54,955 nucleotides of DNA, taken from the NCBI GenBank assembly GCA_002717625.1, contig PBEF01000014.1, positions 1 through 54,955 of the forward strand, given 5' to 3'. The notes under the pieces were generated by a model. The model searched no databases and had not been told where the DNA came from. It saw only the letters and a program-made list of their open reading frames with translations. The DNA comes from Fidelibacterota bacterium. GTDB lineage: Bacteria > Fidelibacterota > Marinisomatia > SCGC-AAA003-L08 > D37C17. Positions 24,197 to 34,090 of this stretch are shown piece by piece; the stretch's first letter is position 1, and the number at the start of each line of letters is the position of its first letter. Both the position numbers and the translations under genes were made by a program.

Positions 24197-27031
24197 TTGC
24201 GTTTAATTATATCAATATTATTATTTAGCATTATACAACCAGATGATTGTAATGGCTCTTTATGTGAATATATAGGAGATGTATACTATCATTTTAATAC
24301 TAATCAATATTACAATGAAGAATTCTACCACTTAAATGAAAATCATCTTAACAATAGTGAAATTTTCAACCCAGATAATGATTTATTATACCGGAATACA
24401 TTAGATGCACTATTTGTTCCTATCACATCAATTCAAAATCAAGATACTGATAGTCTTTATATCTATGATAGAACCGTATCTGACTACATTCTTATATCAG
24501 AAGATAATTTCAATGGACTTACTACTCCTATTGAATTAAATACGGTTTCAATTCAAGAAGAAGATAATTTAACATTATCAACACCAATATCATCAATAAT
24601 TAGTAATGTAAGTTGGAGTTTTGGAAGTGAAAGATATATTGTTAATACTCAAAGTTCATATGCAGATACAATAACATATAATTATTCTTACAACTACAAT
24701 GAAAATGAATATTCAGTCATTTTAGATACTTCACTATATAGTATTAATTCTGATATCGCTTTTTTTGATACAACGCATACTATTTCTAACAATCATATTC
24801 TCTATGATTCTTTATTCGTTCCATCAGCTTCATTATTTTGCAATCAAAACACAGAAATTGAATGTAACAATATTGAGATTTGTTCATGGAACAATAGTCT
24901 CTTAGAGTGCACAATTTATACTCCTCCTATTAATATAAATAGAGAATATAAATTTTCTAGATATACTAATGAGTTTAATGATAATTTATTTTTTCAAGAA
25001 ACAACTGATTGTAATGATAATTACCAGCAAGATCCAGCTGAACTAACTATTACTGATTTTGAATCTTCATGTATGGAAAGCTTTCAATTAAATCAGTATG
25101 ACCCATGCGCAAGTACCTGCAATCTTAATCTAAATATGGACCAATGGTGTTGGAACCAGTTTAGCGATATGCAACGACTGACTGCACGATGTGTAGAAAA
25201 TCAAGGATTAGCTTTTTGTGATACAGGTAATAATTTATATGATATTTCTGAATTTTTTGTTGATGCAGATATGGATGGTCAATATACATCGGCAGCAAAT
25301 TTTCAAGAACCATATGAAGATAGAAATTGCAATGGGCTATGGGATGATAATTCTGAAGTTGAACTAAATAATATTTCCAGTCAAGAGCAATGCTTAGTAG
25401 AATCGTTTACTACTTGGGATTATTACCATGAAAAATGTTTTTATGATACAGGAAATGGAAGATGGGATAGTGCTGAGGAATGTAACAATGATGAATTTGG
25501 ACAATCCTGTGAAAATTATGGGGATGCAGCTAATTGTGATTGTCAATATATAGATCTAAACACTACTAATAACACTCCAGATAATTTAATTATTAATTAT
25601 GTAAATATAATCAATCCTATTCCTGAGCTTGATATCGTTCCACCAGATATTTTTAAAGATTGTGGTAGTGACGGTTTATGTGATCATAGTGAAATTATTA
25701 ATGGTGGTTTTGATGTAGGAACTTGTATACCCAATAATTATTCTGGTTCAGAAGAAGATTGTTGCAAACATAATTTTTGTTGGGATTATATATCATCTGA
25801 ATGTGATTTTAGCTTAATTGATTGTACTTTTAGTTCTATTGATGATATTTGGACAGGAAACTTAGATCCAGCAGGAGATAATTATGACCCTATAAACAAT
25901 CCTAATGGAACTGAAAATAATTTCCAATGGGATCAAGGTGAAGAGATTTATCAAGACTTCAATAATAGTGGAGACTATTCTTCAGGAACAACTTATATGA
26001 CTAAATTTTTACCTTATTCAGAATGTTACCTTAATTATGACCCCTATAATGAAAACGAGCCTCCTATTGATAGTAATTGCGGAGGAAATACATTTGAAAT
26101 TATGTCCAGCTACTTTGAAGAAGATACTATAACAATCAACATTCCAAAATTAAAAGCAAATAATACAGTTGAATCATTCAGATTAATAGGTCAAACTAAT
26201 ATAGATGAAAATGAGACCACAATAAATTTCTTAAATAAAATAAATATATTAAAAAACTCTACAAATGAATTAGATACTACTTCAATATATAATACAATCA
26301 ACCAATATATGGTATTTATAGATTCAGACTACCAAGATAATAATGGTATTAATGATAATATCATTCAATTATCACCCCTATCTAATCTTTTTCCATCATA
26401 TTATGAACCTTTTACTCTTTATTCATTTGATACATCCACTATAGTTAAAGATACAATATTATACTCATATGATGGATTTATAATTGATAATCAAAGTTAT
26501 TTTAGTTTCACATATCATACTAATGATACTACATCAATTCTTGTTACTAAACTATATACCGTTGATGAAGAAAATGTAAATTTAGCATACCCTCTTGTAG
26601 ACCCTAACAATGAAGGAGGAAATTTTATATATGAAATCGAAAATTGTTTAAAGGTTACAACTGAAACAGAATATACACTTTTAGGACAGGGGACATCTCA
26701 CACTACAATAAAAGAATTATACTTAAAAGATGGACATACATTAGTTAAGGAAGATATCAGTTACAGATATCCTAGCATGTTTGGAGGATTACAAACTACG
26801 GTACCGATATCATCTATTCAGATAAAAGAATATATACCAGAAACATATGACTTTGGAGATGTTAACAATGATAATACTTTAGATGTGAGTGATATCATAC
26901 TTATTATAAATCATATTATTGGCAATACTACACTAACAGGTGAATCTTTAGAGCAAGCAGATGTTATGCCTAATGGCTTAATTGATATTGTTGATATTAT
27001 TGCATTAGTTAATATAATACTTGATAATTAA
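24197..27031 (+). CDS. secreted protein with EF-like loops and dockerin-like tail, 944 aa
   Basis: The start is a TTG at 24197; an in-frame stop at 24173 and the lack of a nearby ATG leave it as the best choice. It gives a short signal peptide (MRLIISILLFSIIQPDD). The protein is rich in Asn, Asp and Tyr. Residues about 330-560 contain several calcium-loop-like, Cys-containing segments such as DADMDGQYTS, DRNCNGLWDDNSE, DTGNGRWDSAEEC and CGSDGLCDHSE. A beta-rich region follows. The last 59 residues are a dockerin-like pair (GDVNNDNTLDVSDI and ADVMPNGLIDIVDI); the second loop is degenerate. No enzymatic domain is recognised. It converges with the following small gene. Confidence 0.75.
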   Translation: MRLIISILLFSIIQPDDCNGSLCEYIGDVYYHFNTNQYYNEEFYHLNENHLNNSEIFNPDNDLLYRNTLDALFVPITSIQNQDTDSLYIYDRTVSDYILISEDNFNGLTTPIELNTVSIQEEDNLTLSTPISSIISNVSWSFGSERYIVNTQSSYADTITYNYSYNYNENEYSVILDTSLYSINSDIAFFDTTHTISNNHILYDSLFVPSASLFCNQNTEIECNNIEICSWNNSLLECTIYTPPININREYKFSRYTNEFNDNLFFQETTDCNDNYQQDPAELTITDFESSCMESFQLNQYDPCASTCNLNLNMDQWCWNQFSDMQRLTARCVENQGLAFCDTGNNLYDISEFFVDADMDGQYTSAANFQEPYEDRNCNGLWDDNSEVELNNISSQEQCLVESFTTWDYYHEKCFYDTGNGRWDSAEECNNDEFGQSCENYGDAANCDCQYIDLNTTNNTPDNLIINYVNIINPIPELDIVPPDIFKDCGSDGLCDHSEIINGGFDVGTCIPNNYSGSEEDCCKHNFCWDYISSECDFSLIDCTFSSIDDIWTGNLDPAGDNYDPINNPNGTENNFQWDQGEEIYQDFNNSGDYSSGTTYMTKFLPYSECYLNYDPYNENEPPIDSNCGGNTFEIMSSYFEEDTITINIPKLKANNTVESFRLIGQTNIDENETTINFLNKINILKNSTNELDTTSIYNTINQYMVFIDSDYQDNNGINDNIIQLSPLSNLFPSYYEPFTLYSFDTSTIVKDTILYSYDGFIIDNQSYFSFTYHTNDTTSILVTKLYTVDEENVNLAYPLVDPNNEGGNFIYEIENCLKVTTETEYTLLGQGTSHTTIKELYLKDGHTLVKEDISYRYPSMFGGLQTTVPISSIQIKEYIPETYDFGDVNNDNTLDVSDIILIINHIIGNTTLTGESLEQADVMPNGLIDIVDIIALVNIILDN

Positions 27032-27037
27032 ACTAAT

Positions 27038-27661
27038 CTAAAAATTATAGTATAAGTTGAAACTTGCAGTTTTATTATAATCATAAAGAACTTCTGAGGT
27101 TAAGATATTTTTACGCTCTAATATCACAACATCTAAAAAAGAAATAATCCTATAAAGAACAATCCCTGCCACAACAAAGTTTTTAGCTTTATCATAATTC
27201 TCACTTTTATTTCTAAGTTTATCAAATTCTATACGATTTTCTCTATTTCCATTCCAATTCCAATAATAATCATGAAAGGGTGAAGTATCAGAATAATCTT
27301 CATCTGTATAATTTTCTAATAAACCATTTTGTAAGGTTAATAAATTATATAATTCAAGACTATCATAGTTTCCAACATGTGAAGCAAATAAGTCATTCTT
27401 ATGATCCCAATTAACCCCTGCATACTGTTCACCATAAGATTTATAATCACTACGATATGAACTATACTGATTATCTGAAAATATAAAACTCGACCAAAGT
27501 ATATACTCTGATAATAAAAACAATTTAGCTCTATCCTTATGACCTAATTCATTTTGCCCCATTCCTGGAAGAACCATAGATTTCCACGCTTGAGAACCAT
27601 ATAATTGAGTACCAAACAATACAATAAAGGATAAGATAAATAAAAATTTATTTTTTTTCAT
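27038..27661 (-). CDS. hypothetical envelope protein, DUF5683-like, 207 aa
   Basis: A signal peptide or first membrane segment (MKKNKFLFILSFIVLFGTQLYG) is followed by WKSMVLPGMGQNELGHKDRAKLFLLSEYILWSSF. This resembles the start of DUF5683-type proteins, where a PGxGQ motif precedes a membrane span. The middle is Tyr/Asn/Asp-rich (SYRSDYKSYGEQYAGVNWDHK). A second span (about 168-186, FVVAGIVLYRIISFLDVVI) precedes the C-terminus. It overlaps the end of lnt by 14 bases and is the last gene of the long leftward train. The function is unknown; the DUF assignment is tentative. Confidence 0.55.
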   Translation of the reverse strand: MKKNKFLFILSFIVLFGTQLYGSQAWKSMVLPGMGQNELGHKDRAKLFLLSEYILWSSFIFSDNQYSSYRSDYKSYGEQYAGVNWDHKNDLFASHVGNYDSLELYNLLTLQNGLLENYTDEDYSDTSPFHDYYWNWNGNRENRIEFDKLRNKSENYDKAKNFVVAGIVLYRIISFLDVVILERKNILTSEVLYDYNKTASFNLYYNF

Positions 27662-29138
27662 TTCTAAAATTCAACCTAATTAAAAGTAGTATTAAAAATA
27701 CTAATAAAACTATACTAAAAACATTTCCAAAACGAGTATAAAATGTTTTCTCATATTTATTTTTATTAATTTTAACATGCATTGTTCCAGCTTTATTTAA
27801 ACCTATACTTTCCTGTATGCTACCATTAGGATTAATAAGCATGGATATTCCTGTATTTGTACACCTAATAATAGGTAACCTATTTTCAATAGCTCTAAAT
27901 ACAGCTTGCTTAGAATGTTGTCCTGGCTGAGGGAAGGTTGTATACCAACCATCATTAACTAAATAAATTATAGCATCAATATCTTGATTTGCATGCCTCC
28001 TATTAATTTCAGGAAAAGTTGATTCAAAACATATTAATGCAGCGAATCTATATTGATCTATATTAAAGACATGATCTTTTTTACCTTTAGAAAAATTAGT
28101 CTGCCCAATATTAATATTTTTTAAATAATCGAAATTTTCAGAAAAAGGAACATGCTCTGCAATAGGAACAAGCTGCCTTTTATGATATACACTTTCAATA
28201 CCATTATTACTAACTAATACAGAGGAATTATAAATATTACTACCTTCATAAAAAATATTACCTGATAGCAAATAACTACCATCCTGTTTAAATAAACGAT
28301 CAATTAAATAGTTTCTATCTCTTGTACTTTGCATCCTATGAAATGGCATCGCAGATTCAGGCCATAAAATTAATTTAGTATCAATAGATAAATTATCATG
28401 TGTCATTTTAATAATTTTATCTAATGTCTGTTCTTTAGAAGAAAAATCTCTTTTATCATATAAATTAACATTAGGTTGCACAAGCAATGTAGATAAGCCC
28501 TCATCAGGTGATTCTATATTATACTTATTAAATAAAATATATCCTGAAAACCAAGGAAGGATAATCAGGAAAAAAGTAATATATAATTTTCTATTTTTAA
28601 AATTATGATTGATTACATTAAAGAAAAATATATTAACTAATAAAACCCAAAATGAGATTCCATAAATCCCTACAAATTCAGCATTCTGAATCAAATACAA
28701 ATAATCTGTTTGAGTATTTGCTAATGCTACCCATGGAAACCCTAAAAGACCGTAGGATCTTAAATATTCTACTGATACCCAAATAATAGATAAAACAATA
28801 AGATTAAATTTGATTTTATTTTTAATAAAGAACCATAAAGAGAAAATAGCTATCGTATTAAAACATAGAATTAATACAGCTGCCAGCATAGAAATAAAAG
28901 CAATAATAGAGGTCGTCCCAATATTACTTGATAGCCAAAAAACAACAACTAAATGATATACTACCCCCCATAATAAAGAATATTGAAAAATATTTTTATA
29001 GTTTGATTGTTTAACAATAACATGAAGTAAAGGAATCAAGCTTATCCAAGCTAAAAATCCTAGACCTAAAGAATGTTGAGCAACACCTGTTAGAATTGCT
29101 GAAAAACAAACTAATAAATAACTATTTACTTTTATCAT
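27648..29138 (-). CDS. lnt: apolipoprotein N-acyltransferase
   Basis: The 496-aa inner-membrane enzyme adds the third acyl chain to lipoproteins. Six or more N-terminal spans (about 1-205) are followed by a nitrilase-like periplasmic domain (about 215-465). The catalytic triad is visible as Glu261 in LILWPESAMPF, Lys320 in YHKRQLVPIAEHVPF and Cys370 in ALICFESTFPE. RAIENRLPIIRCTNTGISM is also typical. The presence of lnt implies an outer-membrane (diderm) cell and matches the lipoprotein gene at 22557-23486. It overlaps ruvX by 17 bases and the next gene by 14 bases. Confidence 0.93.
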   Translation of the reverse strand: MIKVNSYLLVCFSAILTGVAQHSLGLGFLAWISLIPLLHVIVKQSNYKNIFQYSLLWGVVYHLVVVFWLSSNIGTTSIIAFISMLAAVLILCFNTIAIFSLWFFIKNKIKFNLIVLSIIWVSVEYLRSYGLLGFPWVALANTQTDYLYLIQNAEFVGIYGISFWVLLVNIFFFNVINHNFKNRKLYITFFLIILPWFSGYILFNKYNIESPDEGLSTLLVQPNVNLYDKRDFSSKEQTLDKIIKMTHDNLSIDTKLILWPESAMPFHRMQSTRDRNYLIDRLFKQDGSYLLSGNIFYEGSNIYNSSVLVSNNGIESVYHKRQLVPIAEHVPFSENFDYLKNINIGQTNFSKGKKDHVFNIDQYRFAALICFESTFPEINRRHANQDIDAIIYLVNDGWYTTFPQPGQHSKQAVFRAIENRLPIIRCTNTGISMLINPNGSIQESIGLNKAGTMHVKINKNKYEKTFYTRFGNVFSIVLLVFLILLLIRLNFRNEKK

Positions 29139-29538
29139 CTAAATAATTTTGCAAAAATATTGCAGCAGCTGTTTTATCTATTTCTTTTTTATTATGGCCA
29201 GTCTTTACACCTTGACTAACTAACGATTGTATTGCAATTTGTGAAGATAGTCTTTCATCATATGAGTCTACAGGAATAGATATATTATTTTTCAAAAAAT
29301 CAATAAAAAGAATGACCTTCTCAGTTTGGATAGAATGTTTGTTTTTTAAAGTTACAGGTAATCCAACAACTACTTTTTGGACTTCGTGCTCTAATATAAT
29401 TTTATTAAGGTTTAATAAAATATCTTGATTTGTAGTATTATCTAAAGTTTGGAGTGGTTTAGCAATAATTTGCATTGGATCAGATATAGCAATACCTATT
29501 TTACGGTCACCATAATCTAAAGCCATAATTCGATTCAA
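29122..29538 (-). CDS. ruvX: RuvX/YqgF Holliday-junction resolvase-like nuclease
   Basis: The 138-aa RNase H-fold protein starts with MNRIMALDYGDRKIGIAISD, the standard family opening with its catalytic Asp. VVGLPVTLKN, DSYDERLSSQIA and DKTAAAIFLQNYLD follow in the normal order. Members are implicated in pre-16S rRNA 5'-end maturation and proposed as resolvases. The start is TTG at 29538, with ATG at 29526 as alternative. I prefer TTG because the family normally has three or four residues before the ALDYG strand. It begins 2 bases after the HU stop and overlaps lnt. Confidence 0.9.
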   Translation of the reverse strand: MNRIMALDYGDRKIGIAISDPMQIIAKPLQTLDNTTNQDILLNLNKIILEHEVQKVVVGLPVTLKNKHSIQTEKVILFIDFLKNNISIPVDSYDERLSSQIAIQSLVSQGVKTGHNKKEIDKTAAAIFLQNYLDDKSK

Positions 29539-29540
29539 AA

Positions 29541-29852
29541 TTATACTCTTTTTAAATTTTCTTTTAATTTCTTACCTGCTTTAAATACAATTTTTTTTCT
29601 AGCAGGGATAACAACACTTTCATTCGTTCTTGGATTTCGTGCATTTGTTCTTTCTTTCATAGAAAGAATATTAAAAACTCCAAAGTCACGTATTTCTATT
29701 CTATTTTTTCCAGAAGTATTAATAAAGAATTCTTTAAAAGATTCTAAAACACAATCTGTAATAATTTTAGAATCATCATAACTCATATCAAGTTTATAAG
29801 ATAATTTATCAATAAGGTCTTTTTTTGTATATGTTTTAGAAGATGAAGACAT
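29541..29852 (-). CDS. HU/IHF family DNA-binding protein
   Basis: The 103-aa histone-like protein bends and compacts DNA as a dimer. The N-terminal helices (TKKDLIDKLSYKLDMSYDDSKII) are followed by the beta-arm core RIEIRDFGVFNILSMKERTNARNPRTNESVVIPARKKIVFKAGKKLKE. RNPRTNE with the intercalating proline is the DNA-bending tip. It is a little longer at the N-terminus than HU-alpha (Ser-rich MSSSSKTY). HU versus IHF cannot be decided. It is sandwiched between rel/spoT (1 base) and ruvX (2 bases). Confidence 0.92.
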   Translation of the reverse strand: MSSSSKTYTKKDLIDKLSYKLDMSYDDSKIITDCVLESFKEFFINTSGKNRIEIRDFGVFNILSMKERTNARNPRTNESVVIPARKKIVFKAGKKLKENLKRV

Positions 29853-29853
29853 A

Positions 29854-32064
29854 TTAAACCCTTTCTATTTTTATAGGACTTACTGAACCAATAATTTTCT
29901 TTTCTAATGTTTTTAATTCAGATACATTTGTAACCTCAAAAATCATTAAACAACTAGCTAATCCATCCTTTGCACTAATATCAACACTCTTAATATTAAT
30001 ATTCAAAGATGATGTTGATTCTGTTAAATCTTTTAAAAGATTTTTACGATCTTCAAATGTAATTCTCAATCTCACTAAAAATGGATTTTTATTACTTAAA
30101 TCCCATTCAACGGTTATAATTCTATCTCTATTCTTCTTTATTGGTAAATTTTTACAATTTACTCTATGAATAGTTACTCCCCTACCCCTAGTAACATAAC
30201 CAATAATACTATCTCCAGGGATAGGACTACAACATTTTGGATAAGAAATCATTGTATTTTCTATACCTCCAACAGTAACACCTTTTGCAATACCACGTGC
30301 TCTTCTTAAAAATCTTTCAGTAAGCGTATCATTATCATATCCAGCTTCTAAATCGGAATCATTTAAATATACATCATACTTTTCAAGAACTTCTTTAAAA
30401 GTATATTTACCTTTAGCAATATTTGAAAAAATTAGATCTGAATTATTATACCCCATTTTACTAGGATCATTAATAATCTCATTTAATAATTTTAATTTTT
30501 TAACTTTTCTAAGAGATTTTTCAATAATCTCTTTACCCAGCTCAATACTTTTAGTTTCTTCTTCTTTTTTCAAGATTCTTTTAATATGAGTGATAGCTTT
30601 AGTAGTTTTTACAATTTTAAGCCACGCTTGATTAGGCATTTGATTTTGAGATGTCAGAATTTTAACAGTATCACCATTTTTTAATTCAGTATTAAGAGGA
30701 ACTATTTTATCCTGTATTTTTGCTCCTGAACATTTTAAACCTACTTGAGTATGAATAGAAAATGCAAAATCAATAGGAGTAGATCCTTGTTTTAATTGGT
30801 GAACATCACCTTGAGGAGTAAATACAAAAATTTCATCTTCAAATAAATCAATTTTTAATAATTCAAGCAATTCATTAGGGTCTCTATCTTCAGATTTTAT
30901 AATTTCAACTAAATCTCTAAGCCATGTCATATATGTATTCATTTTAGCATCAATATGCTTATTAGATGAGTCTGCTTCTTTATAAATCCAATGAGCTGCT
31001 ACACCAACTTCAGCTAATCTATCCATTTGTTTAGTTCTAATCTGCACCTCTATGATCTTTTCTTTCTGTCCAAAAACAGTTGTGTGAATTGATTGATAAC
31101 CATTGCTCTTAGGTGTAGCTATATAATCTTTAAATCGCTCTTGCATAGGAGTATATAACTGATGGACAATTCCCAAAACGGCATAACATTCTTCAACTTT
31201 TTCAACAACAACCCTAATAGCAAAAAGATCATATAAATCACCAAACTTTTTACCTTGAATCTCCATTTTTCTAAATATTGAATAATAATGTTTTGCTCTT
31301 CCATAAACATCAGAATTTATATTAAAATTTTGAAGCTCTTTATTTATAGGGGCAATAAATTCATTAATATATTTATTACGGCTTCTATTTGTTGAATTAA
31401 TTTTAGATTTGATTTTATCGTAAGCTTCTTTTTCTGTTATTTCTAAAATTGCATTTTCTAAATCCATTTTCAAACTATTCATACCTAACCTATGAGCTAA
31501 GGGAGCATAAACTTCTCTTGTTTCATTGGCTATTCTTATTTGTTTTTCTTTAGATAAATATTGTAAAGTTCGCATATTATGCAATCTATCTGAAAACTTA
31601 ATAATAATCACTCTAAGATCTTTTGCAACAGCTAAGAACATTTTCATTAAATTTTCAGCTTGTCTATGCTTGTGATCTCTAAATTTAATTCCTGATAATT
31701 TAGATACACCAAAAACAAGCTCACTAATATCTTTATTAAATTTATTTTTCAAATCATTCTTTGTAACATTTGTATCCTCAATAGTATCATGCAATAAACC
31801 AGCAATTAAAGTATCTATATCCATATGCCAAGATATTAATTGAATACAAACTTGGATACAGTGTTCAAAATAAGGTTCTCCTGATTTTCTTTTTTGACCC
31901 TTATGAGCCTCTTCTCCAAATTGATATGCCGTCCATAAAAGCATAACATTAGGTTCATTTAAAGTATAATTATTCTCTGAAAAGGATTCTAATATTTTTT
32001 GAAAACCAAGAGGATATTCAGAATTATAATTTGGTAAAAATTTTCTAAGTGATTCTAAAACCAT
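29854..32064 (-). CDS. spoT: RelA/SpoT bifunctional (p)ppGpp synthetase/hydrolase
   Basis: The 736-aa protein has the full Rel/SpoT layout. The HD hydrolase domain has His68, His92-Asp93 and Glu97-Asp98 (LLHDTIEDT) intact, so hydrolysis is expected. The synthetase domain (about 230-360) has DLYDLFAIRVVV, HQLYTPMQERFKDYIATPKSNGYQSIHTTV and EVQIRTKQMDRLAEVGVAAHW. TGS follows (about 405-465, VFTPQGDVHQLKQGSTPIDFAFSIHT), then a C-terminal ACT domain (about 660-736). It sets the alarmone level during starvation. It is 21 bases after dnaB and 1 base before HU. Whether it is the only Rel in the genome is unknown, so the symbol is by convention. Confidence 0.93.
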   Translation of the reverse strand: MVLESLRKFLPNYNSEYPLGFQKILESFSENNYTLNEPNVMLLWTAYQFGEEAHKGQKRKSGEPYFEHCIQVCIQLISWHMDIDTLIAGLLHDTIEDTNVTKNDLKNKFNKDISELVFGVSKLSGIKFRDHKHRQAENLMKMFLAVAKDLRVIIIKFSDRLHNMRTLQYLSKEKQIRIANETREVYAPLAHRLGMNSLKMDLENAILEITEKEAYDKIKSKINSTNRSRNKYINEFIAPINKELQNFNINSDVYGRAKHYYSIFRKMEIQGKKFGDLYDLFAIRVVVEKVEECYAVLGIVHQLYTPMQERFKDYIATPKSNGYQSIHTTVFGQKEKIIEVQIRTKQMDRLAEVGVAAHWIYKEADSSNKHIDAKMNTYMTWLRDLVEIIKSEDRDPNELLELLKIDLFEDEIFVFTPQGDVHQLKQGSTPIDFAFSIHTQVGLKCSGAKIQDKIVPLNTELKNGDTVKILTSQNQMPNQAWLKIVKTTKAITHIKRILKKEEETKSIELGKEIIEKSLRKVKKLKLLNEIINDPSKMGYNNSDLIFSNIAKGKYTFKEVLEKYDVYLNDSDLEAGYDNDTLTERFLRRARGIAKGVTVGGIENTMISYPKCCSPIPGDSIIGYVTRGRGVTIHRVNCKNLPIKKNRDRIITVEWDLSNKNPFLVRLRITFEDRKNLLKDLTESTSSLNINIKSVDISAKDGLASCLMIFEVTNVSELKTLEKKIIGSVSPIKIERV

Positions 32065-32085
32065 TATAAATTAAATCCTTTAATT

Positions 32086-33447
32086 CTATGATGGCATTTG
32101 ATACTCTGAATGGACTAAATCTAAATTACCAAAACGAGCATATCTATCTATAAATGATATTTTAACATTTCCTATTGGACCATTTCTATGTTTAGCAATT
32201 ATAATTTCACCTAAACCAGCATCTTCTTCAGAATTAGAATACACATATTTCCTATATATAAACATTACAACATCTGCATCTTGTTCAATAGCCCCACTTT
32301 CTCTTAAATCAGACATAATAGGTCTATGATCTGTTCTAGTTTCAACAGCCCTAGAAAGCTGAGATAATGCAACAATTGGAATATCTAATTCCTTTGCTAG
32401 TGCTTTAAGAGATCTAGAAATATAGGATATTTCTTGTTGTCTACTCTCCAATTTCTGAGCGGCATGCAACAATTGGATATAATCAATAAATAATATATCA
32501 ATATCTTTTTCAGCTTTTAATTGTCTAGCTTTAGCTCTTAACTCCATAATATTTAAATCAGCTGAATCATCTATATAAAAATTTGCTTCAGATAACACCG
32601 AAGCACCTTCAGAAAGTTTCTTCCATTCATTTTTAGGTAATTTACCTGTTCTTACTAAATGACTATCTACTTCTGATTCAGATGTTATTAATCTTTCAAC
32701 TAATTGTTTGCTAGACATTTCTAAGCTAAAAAAACCAACTTTCATATTATGATCAACTGAAATGTTTCGACTAAAATTTAAAGCTAAAGCTGTTTTACCC
32801 ATTGATGGCCTACCTGCAAGAATAATTAAATCTGACTTCTGAAAACCTGATAATAAATTATCTAATTCAAAAAAACTACTAGGGACACCTGTTAATGCTC
32901 CTTCTTTTCTATTTCCCCAATTATCAAGTACATCATGAAGTATAGGTTCAATGTTTTTAAAACGTTTATTATCGGCATCTTTAGATAAAGAAAATAATGC
33001 CTGCTCAGCGTTATCAAGTATTTCTGTAATATCTTCTTTACTTTCATATGCCTCAGTAGTAAGACTCCTAGATACATTAATAATATTTCTTAAAATTGAT
33101 TTTTCTTTAACTAATTTTGCATAATATTCAATATTGTGAGCTGAAGGAGCTTTTTCTGTTAGGCCCGTTATATAATAAGCATCACCTACATCTTTTAATA
33201 ATTTATTTTTCTTTAGTTGTTCTATGATAGTCACATAATCAATCTGATGATTCTTTTCAAACAAAGTTAACATAGCATCAAAAATAATAGCATTAGCTGT
33301 TTTATAAAAATCATCTTTATTTAATAATTGCATTGCCTTAGACATTGCTTCACTATCAATTAAGACGCAGCCCAATACAGCTTCTTCTGCTTCAATAATA
33401 TTTGGAAGAATTTTCCCTAAATCAATATTTTCATTCTTATTTGCCAT
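32086..33447 (-). CDS. dnaB: replicative DNA helicase DnaB
   Basis: The 453-aa hexameric fork helicase has an N-terminal helical domain (about 15-115) starting with NIIEAEEAVLGCVLIDSEAM. The RecA-like C-terminal domain carries Walker A GRPSMGKTA (212-220), Walker B DILFIDYIQLL and the SRSLKALAKELDIPIVALSQLSR motif. Arg-finger region SDLRESGAIEQDADVVMFIYR follows. The length is normal and no intein interrupts the P-loop. It overlaps the end of the uracil-glycosylase-like gene by 11 bases. Confidence 0.95.
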   Translation of the reverse strand: MANKNENIDLGKILPNIIEAEEAVLGCVLIDSEAMSKAMQLLNKDDFYKTANAIIFDAMLTLFEKNHQIDYVTIIEQLKKNKLLKDVGDAYYITGLTEKAPSAHNIEYYAKLVKEKSILRNIINVSRSLTTEAYESKEDITEILDNAEQALFSLSKDADNKRFKNIEPILHDVLDNWGNRKEGALTGVPSSFFELDNLLSGFQKSDLIILAGRPSMGKTALALNFSRNISVDHNMKVGFFSLEMSSKQLVERLITSESEVDSHLVRTGKLPKNEWKKLSEGASVLSEANFYIDDSADLNIMELRAKARQLKAEKDIDILFIDYIQLLHAAQKLESRQQEISYISRSLKALAKELDIPIVALSQLSRAVETRTDHRPIMSDLRESGAIEQDADVVMFIYRKYVYSNSEEDAGLGEIIIAKHRNGPIGNVKISFIDRYARFGNLDLVHSEYQMPS

Positions 33448-34090
33448 TAATATATTTATCTCTAATTAATTTAAAATCTTCCCAAGCATATTTCTTTAAT
33501 TTAGAATTTTTCAATAAAATCTCAGGATGATATGTTAACAATAAATCTACTCCTAAATAACTAATTCGTTCCTTTCTTAAATCTTCTAAACTACTATCCT
33601 TATTAAAAATTTTTAAATCAGATATTTTATCTAAGCAAACAATCAATTTAGGATTAATAATATTTATTTTATCCATTAAATAATCTTCAAAGTTTTGAAA
33701 TTCAGAAGTTAAAAACTTATCATTATATTGAAGTTTGCTTTGTAATACATTTAGAATATAAACTTCTTTTCTAGATAAACCAATAGAATCTAACATTTTA
33801 TCTAATAATTTAATCGATTTTTTAGTAAAAGAGAGTTTGGAGATATCTTTTTCTGATTCTTTTCTAATAAAAATAATATCTGATTTAGGATTTCCTGATT
33901 CTAGAATTATCTTTTTTCCAGATTTAATTAAATTATATTTCATAAAACTACTAATTAAATCCAGATAATTATTAAGGAGCAAGTTATCAGTAGTATCCTT
34001 AATAATATTATTATTTATATGCTTTAGATAAATTTTGTTATCATATAGCAGCTTATATGATGACAAATAATTCACTAAACTATTTTTCAT
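33437..34090 (-). CDS. degenerate family-4 uracil-DNA glycosylase-like protein
   Basis: The 217-aa protein follows the UDG family 4 scaffold: GNPKSDIIFIRKESEKDISKLSFTKKSIKLLDKMLDSIGLSRKEVYILNVLQSKLQ, then INPKLIVCLDKIS, and a conserved ending LLTYHPEILLKNSKLKKYAWEDFKLIRDKY. The usual active-site GExPG loop is replaced by IRKESEKD. The four Fe-S cysteines are absent; the only Cys is in LIVCLD. It may therefore have lost glycosylase activity, or it may be a divergent DNA-binding relative. It overlaps rpoZ (11 bases) and dnaB (11 bases), so it stays in the replication-linked train. Confidence 0.65.
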   Translation of the reverse strand: MKNSLVNYLSSYKLLYDNKIYLKHINNNIIKDTTDNLLLNNYLDLISSFMKYNLIKSGKKIILESGNPKSDIIFIRKESEKDISKLSFTKKSIKLLDKMLDSIGLSRKEVYILNVLQSKLQYNDKFLTSEFQNFEDYLMDKINIINPKLIVCLDKISDLKIFNKDSSLEDLRKERISYLGVDLLLTYHPEILLKNSKLKKYAWEDFKLIRDKYINGK

